From: Euperipatoides rowelli
Lineage: Eukaryota > Onychophora > Udeonychophora > Euonychophora > Peripatopsidae
Strand: one strand, 5' to 3'
NCBI GenBank assembly: GCA_003024985.2
Contig: PXIH01S0005427.1
Length of the DNA stretch: 12,319 nt
Part shown: one piece after another, positions 8,941 through 12,319 of the stretch
Layout of the letters: each line of letters opens with the position of its first letter
Numbering within the stretch: the stretch's first letter is position 1
Made by a program: the position numbers and the translations under genes
Notes under the pieces: generated by a model
The model's input: only the letters and a program-made list of their open reading frames with translations
The model's database searches: none
What the model was told of the DNA's origin: nothing

Positions 8941-9130
8941 TTAGAAATCTGCGGCCTCCTCCATGAGACACCAACTTATCGTGGTGGGGGAAGGGTTGTG
9001 TGCTTCCATGATATGGTGGGCTATGCTGGCGGTGGTGTAACTACCAGAAAGGTCACCGTAGCATGAAATACAATCATGCTACGGCATCCCCGATAAGCGA
9101 CGAAAAACCCAACGGCCCCTTTTAGGGCCA
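8941..9130 (+). other. 5' leader of plus-strand LINE, GC-richer and hairpin-forming
   Basis: Base composition changes abruptly at about 8950 from AT-rich to a GC-richer stretch (gcggcctcctccatgag and gtggtgggggaagggttgtg). It lies directly before the endonuclease reading frame and is best read as the untranslated leader of the LINE. It contains a perfect 11-bp hairpin (9056-9084) and smaller dyads such as cacca-acttatcg-tggtg (about 8969-8986). I recall similar leader wording in LINEs from other animals but cannot verify it here. A structured RNA role is possible but not shown. Confidence 0.55.
9056..9084 (+). repeat. Perfect 11-bp hairpin in the LINE leader
   Basis: The arm ccgtagcatga (9056-9066) pairs exactly with tcatgctacgg (9074-9084) around a 7-base loop, aatacaa. 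It stands about 50 bases upstream of the first recognisable endonuclease residues. In a decayed element, retention of a perfect stem suggests it may matter for the element's RNA, or it may be chance survival. Confidence 0.75.
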
Positions 9131-9852
9131 TTCAGCATTGGAACTTTCAATGTCCGGCTACTTTTACAGGCGGGTCAACAAGTTCTGCTTGCAAAAAAAA
9201 CTCTGTCAGATAGAAACCCGGCTGCCAAAAGAAGGAATTGGTACCGTAAAGATTCCAGGCCTAAATTCATGCTTTAAACTGGATCATAGTGGCCCAAGAA
9301 ATGGGTCTGGACAACATGGTGTAGGGGTTGTGTTGTCAGGCCATTATATGGAAGCAGTACAGTGTTGGAAGCCATTAAATGAGCAGTTGGCAGTGATGCG
9401 CTTGTGTAGCCAACAATCATAAATAACTATTTTGCCATTTATGCCCTGACAAATGATCCTCAGATAGAGAGGCAGAGAATTTTTACTTAATGCTAGATAC
9501 TGAGATTTCCTTGGTTCCAAAAGGTGATTATCTTGTGATTGCTGGGGACTTTCATTCCCAATTTGACTCAAATTCTGACAATGGAGTAACTGGGAGAAAT
9601 ACAGTTGGACACCTTTGTAGAAATGGAGCACTGTTGTTGGAGCTAGCAATAACACATCAGCTCATGGTAACAAATACACTGTTTAGACATAAATTGCTTT
9701 ACTTGCAAACATGGATCAGTACTGATGGCGAAACTCGAAATCAAATTGATTATATATTAATTAGGCGCAAACACCAAAGTTCCATTATTGACAGTCGTAC
9801 TTATTGGGGTGTTAATGCCATGCCTGATCATGCACTGTTTGTGCCAAAGTAA
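9131..9852 (+). pseudogene. LINE AP-endonuclease domain, broken
   Basis: This would nick genomic target DNA to prime reverse transcription. The start of the fold is visible as FSIGTFNVRLLLQAGQQVLL from 9131 (normally T-x-N-V near the N-terminus). The frame changes at the A8 run, about ten residues are missing, and IETRLP follows (the SET-x catalytic glutamate block). Next come HSGPRNGSGQHGVGVVL and NEQLAVMRL, another frame change, FAIYALTND, a stop at 9488-9490, and an open stretch 9490-9852. That stretch carries GDFHSQF (9544-9564, the GDFN block), NQIDYIL (9739-9759) and PDHALF (9823-9840, the SDH block). The Glu, Asp and His motifs are thus all recognisable, but across three frames. Confidence 0.85.
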
Positions 9853-10480
9853 AAATTGTTCCTATAAAACACCGAAAGAACAAATAAAATGCCTAGACAT
9901 TGACAGGTTTAAAGGCTTTGATACACAAATCACTTTTGTGGAGGAATTTAACAAGAAATTACATGTTGTGGATGTTACTCAAAATGATACTGTTGACATT
10001 CAGTGGACTAAACTAAAAAGTGCCATCCATGGTGCTGCAGTGGAGGTAGTGTGATACTCCAACAATAAACGACAAGATTGGATCAGTGCCCACACAATTA
10101 ATCTTTCGATTTCGAACCAAAGGAAAATAGCCATGGCTAACCAAAATCATGTGCAAGCAAAAATCTTGCCATTTGAGATTAAAATACAAGCTAGACAAGA
10201 TAAGGAGGTACATTGGAATAAAAAGGCTGAGGAGCTGGAGCAGGCTAGAGAGAGAGGGGACTCAAAGAAATTTTTTTCAACTTATGAAAGAACTTGCTGG
10301 GAGGTTTTCTGTCCCGATCAGTGATGTCATTAGAATAAAACTGGGCAGTTTATATGCAACAAACAAGAAAAAACTGAGTCAGTGGAGAAAGTATTTTACT
10401 GACCTACTCAACTGTGCACCTCCGATGACATTACCTACAATGACCATGGATAGTGGACTGGGTGAAACGTCCACTATCAA
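9845..10480 (+). pseudogene. LINE linker between endonuclease and reverse transcriptase, broken
   Basis: After a frame change near 9845 the reading runs through PKEQIKCLDIDRFKGF and WTKLKSAIHGAAVEVV to a stop at about 10054. A second piece (10133-10324) gives EVHWNKKAEELEQARERGDS and KKFF, matching the charged W-x-x-KA-x-E-x-E-A helical region of the family. The frame then shifts at the T7 run (10271-10277) to FFQLMKELAGRF and LSQWRKYFTDLLN, the R-W-x-x-YF-x-x-LLN block that precedes the polymerase. The piece has no catalytic role of its own. Confidence 0.75.
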
Positions 10481-11310
10481 CATCTGATGAGATTGTGAAT
10501 ACCATAAAAAATCTGAAGGGTGAAAAAGCTCCTAGGTTGGGTGAACTAGGCCCAGACATATACAAGAATGGCATACAAGTTCTTGTTCTATATTTGGAAT
10601 CATTATTTGTTAACATTTGGAATAATGAAGCTATACCTGAGGAGTAGGGAACAGCGGTTGTAATCCTGTTACACAAGAAAGGAGATAAAACTATTTGCAA
10701 GAGCTATCATGGAATTTCTCTGCTTAACATTATGTACAAGATACTGGAAAGGATATTGTTAAACCGCCTATTGACAGAAAGAGATCAATATACCAGGGAA
10801 AGTCAAGCTGGTTTTAGACCTGGCAGAAGCCGTGTTGATCAAATATTTGCCTTGCGTCAATTGCTTGAGTTGAGACATGAATTAAATCAGGAAACTCACA
10901 TAACATTCATTGATTCCACAGCAGCATTTGACAGTCTTCATCATGGAGACTGCTGGAAATGGATGGAGTTCCACTAAAGCTTTGTCACATTGTTGAGGTC
11001 TTATATAAGACAAAAATATATATACTGTCTTATATAAGACAGTAAGGACTTCATTGTTACAACAGGAGTTTGCAAGGGTGGGATACTCTCACCATTCCTA
11101 TTCAATCTCTGTATGGATCACATTTTCAGTAAGGCTTTAGATGGTGCCCTGGTGGAATAATCCTGTATCCTTCGGGCCACAGAATCACTGATTTAACTTT
11201 TGCTAATAATGTGGCTGTCCTCGCCGATAACAAGACAGATTTACAACATATGATTAATCATATTGCAGAAGAGGCCAAAATAATTGGTCTACACATAAAT
11301 ACAACAAAGA
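10453..11310 (+). pseudogene. LINE reverse transcriptase domain, broken, active site mutated
   Basis: This would copy the element RNA at the nick. In one frame from 10453: EIVNTIKNLKGEKAP, then GPDIYKNG, then an in-frame TAG at 10645-10647 where a tryptophan is normal. LHKKGDKTICKSYHGISLLN, GFRPGRSRVDQIFALRQ and motif A, FIDSTAAFDS, follow. The frame changes near 10960 (DGVPLKLCHIVEVLYKT). A 29-bp insertion follows (10998-11026), then motif B as GVCKGGILSPFLFN from 11065. Motif C reads FANN at 11199-11210 instead of the usual (Y/F)ADD, so both catalytic aspartates are lost. The rest, NNVAVLADN...IAEEAKIIGLHIN, is well preserved in wording. Confidence 0.9.
10998..11043 (+). repeat. Duplicated 14-bp palindrome (29-bp insertion) in the RT
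   Basis: The palindrome gtcttatataagac occurs at 10998-11011 and again at 11027-11040. The second copy lies in a 20-bp perfect palindrome (11024-11043). The codons before copy 1 (VEVLYKT) and after copy 2 (TVRTS) are contiguous in the family, so the extra 29 bp (14-bp repeat plus 15-bp AT-rich filler) is an insertion. It shifts the frame. Confidence 0.8.
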
Positions 11311-11996
11311 TTAAATTCATACACCTGTGGATACAGATGACCTAAAAGTGGGGTTGGAGACAATTGAAGAGGTTGACAGCTTTACATATATTGGCTCTCA
11401 GATAAGCACTAGTGGGGCACCTTTGGAGATGTGTTCCGATTGCAGAGGGCAAGAAATTTGTTTGGTGCACTTATCAGTTTTTGGAAAAGAAGGGATGTTC
11501 GGTATCGGGTAAAGGTTCACATTTACTGTGCAACTATCAGGCCAACTTTGTTGTATGGCTGTGAAACATGGCTTGTGAGAGTGGAGGAATGTAGGAAGAT
11601 GGACTCTCTTTTGATCATAGGTGCCTGCATCGGATACTTGGTGTCAAATTTCCTATGATGGTGCAAAATTATGAGATGAGAAAGTGAGCTGGAGTGATTG
11701 CCATCTCAAAAATGGTAAAGATCAGGAGATGGAAATGGATGGGACATATCTTAAGGATACCCCCTCATAGATTACCAAACTCAACCTTTCGGAGTAGAAA
11801 CCAACCAACTTGGAGACGACTTCATCATGGTGTCCTCACCATCATGAAGAGATTGATACAAAAAGAAGCTGAAATATATATATACCAAACCTTATAATAT
11901 GTGCCTCAAGAAGTATAATCAAAGCTGGATACCCATTTGACATCGCTGGCAATGGACCATTACAAGTGGAGATGCATGATACGTGACATGACCTAG
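11311..11996 (+). pseudogene. LINE C-terminal region, broken
   Basis: After the active-site block the relic continues in changing frames. It reads VDSFTYIGSQISTSG (11370-11414, the F-x-YLG-S block), RARNLFGALISFWKRRDVRY, then CATIRPTLLYGCETWLVR (11527-11580, the very conserved RP-x-LLYG-x-ETW block). Next are FDHRCLHRILGVKF, RRWKWMGHILRIPPHRLPN (about 11731-11781) and PTWRR. A final SKLDTHLTSLAMDHYKWR leads to a stop near 11994-11996. In this family the last part ends with A-x-DR-x-x-W, which fits. No function is possible from this copy. Confidence 0.85.
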
Positions 11997-12224
11997 TTGA
12001 CGCATGAAGATTGCCAATGCACAATTATGTGAGAAAAGGCATTAAGCAAGTAGCCATCATGCTGTAATACATATTGATATTTTTCCGTTACCACCAATCT
12101 CAATATCTTTACATCATTTGGATACTGAATAATGGCATATTGAATATTTTGCTCAAATTCTGCCATTAAAATATTAAGTTATAAAGTGTCACAGACGTTA
12201 CATCATCCTGCAACAAACCATAAG
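11997..12224. other. 3' flank of the LINE, no recognisable gene
   Basis: This may be the untranslated tail of the plus-strand LINE, but no poly-A or simple-repeat end is visible that would fix its limit. A short dyad (taatggca at 12130-12137 and tgccatta at 12161-12168) is the only structure seen. Confidence 0.4.
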
Positions 12225-12319
12225 TATTATTATTATTCAGGTTTATTATGCAACATAGGATACAATACAAATATAGAGTGTACAAAATTGAACTCTATAA
12301 TAAACAAAAGAAAAGAATT
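12225..12319 (-). mobile_element. Probable 3' end of a minus-strand retroelement, cut by window edge
   Basis: On the minus strand the sequence reads toward AATAAACCTGAATAATAATA, ending in an AAT triplet tail at 12226-12237. LINE and SINE copies often end in such short tandem tails preceded by an AATAAA-like word. No coding sequence of the element is inside the window, so the type is open. Confidence 0.35.

Larger units (their letters stand above)
8941..11996 (+). mobile_element. Decayed APE-type LINE retrotransposon, near full length of ORF2
   Basis: One copy runs from a leader (8941) through AP-endonuclease, linker, reverse transcriptase and C-terminal parts in the normal order. It belongs to the endonuclease-reverse transcriptase family whose fragments gene catalogues often label 'craniofacial development protein 2-like'; such LINEs are abundant in schistosomes and other invertebrates. 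I count at least eight reading-frame changes plus several in-frame stops, so no functional protein is possible. Some breaks fall at homopolymers (A8 at 9193-9200, T7 at 10271-10277). No clear poly-A tail or target duplication was found, so both outer limits are approximate. Confidence 0.85.

Noticed and set aside
8941-9100. Clear HDV-like ribozyme call
   Set aside because: By eye I could not place a consistent double pseudoknot with its conserved catalytic cytosine, so only a candidate is reported.
9344-9655. Minus-strand open frame of 103 codons
   Set aside because: Antisense shadow of the endonuclease relic on the plus strand.
9131-9852. Host DNA repair AP endonuclease or 'craniofacial development protein' gene
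   Set aside because: The endonuclease motifs are followed directly by reverse transcriptase motifs in the order of a LINE, and the frame is broken in several places.

Overview
This is a window of AT-rich animal nuclear DNA with no intact gene. I find no open reading frame that I would call a functional protein, and no rRNA, tRNA or CRISPR array. The sequence is full of A/T homopolymers and carries relics of eukaryotic transposons, including several non-LTR (LINE) retrotransposon families typical of invertebrates such as molluscs and flatworms. Related LINEs also occur in other animals. An invertebrate, perhaps a mollusc, is my best guess, but the species cannot be fixed from this window.

Layout: (1) 1-2.7 kb is non-coding and very AT-rich, with three near-perfect hairpins (64-105, 540-584, 1939-1979) and two zones of degenerate repeats sharing a motif like tctgagattaca...acatca...aaattaactt. 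(2) 2733-5040 is a 2.3-kb non-coding fold-back DNA transposon with CAGTGC termini and a TA on each side (Tc1/mariner-like). It has long inverted ends of about 350 bp and an unusual nested A-B-A-B-A' structure; all four N bases of the window lie in it. (3) 5203-6496 is a 1.3-kb non-coding DNA transposon flanked by TAA, with GGCYGGCGACA termini (PIF/Harbinger-like MITE) and repeated subterminal motifs. (4) 6.5-7.5 kb is unassigned AT-rich DNA. (5) 7.55-12.0 kb is a graveyard of at least three different LINE relics: two on the minus strand (about 7550-8160 and 8241-8940) and one long copy on the plus strand (about 8941-11996). The plus copy retains an AP-type endonuclease, a linker, a reverse transcriptase and a C-terminal region in correct order, broken by many frameshifts and stops. 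(6) The right edge (about 12225-12319) looks like the 3' end of another minus-strand retroelement.

Nothing here works together as a host pathway. The coding signal is entirely that of dead selfish elements. The most unusual items are the nested palindromic DNA transposon, the hairpin-rich 5' leader of the plus-strand LINE, and the decayed reverse transcriptase in which the YADD active-site motif reads FANN.
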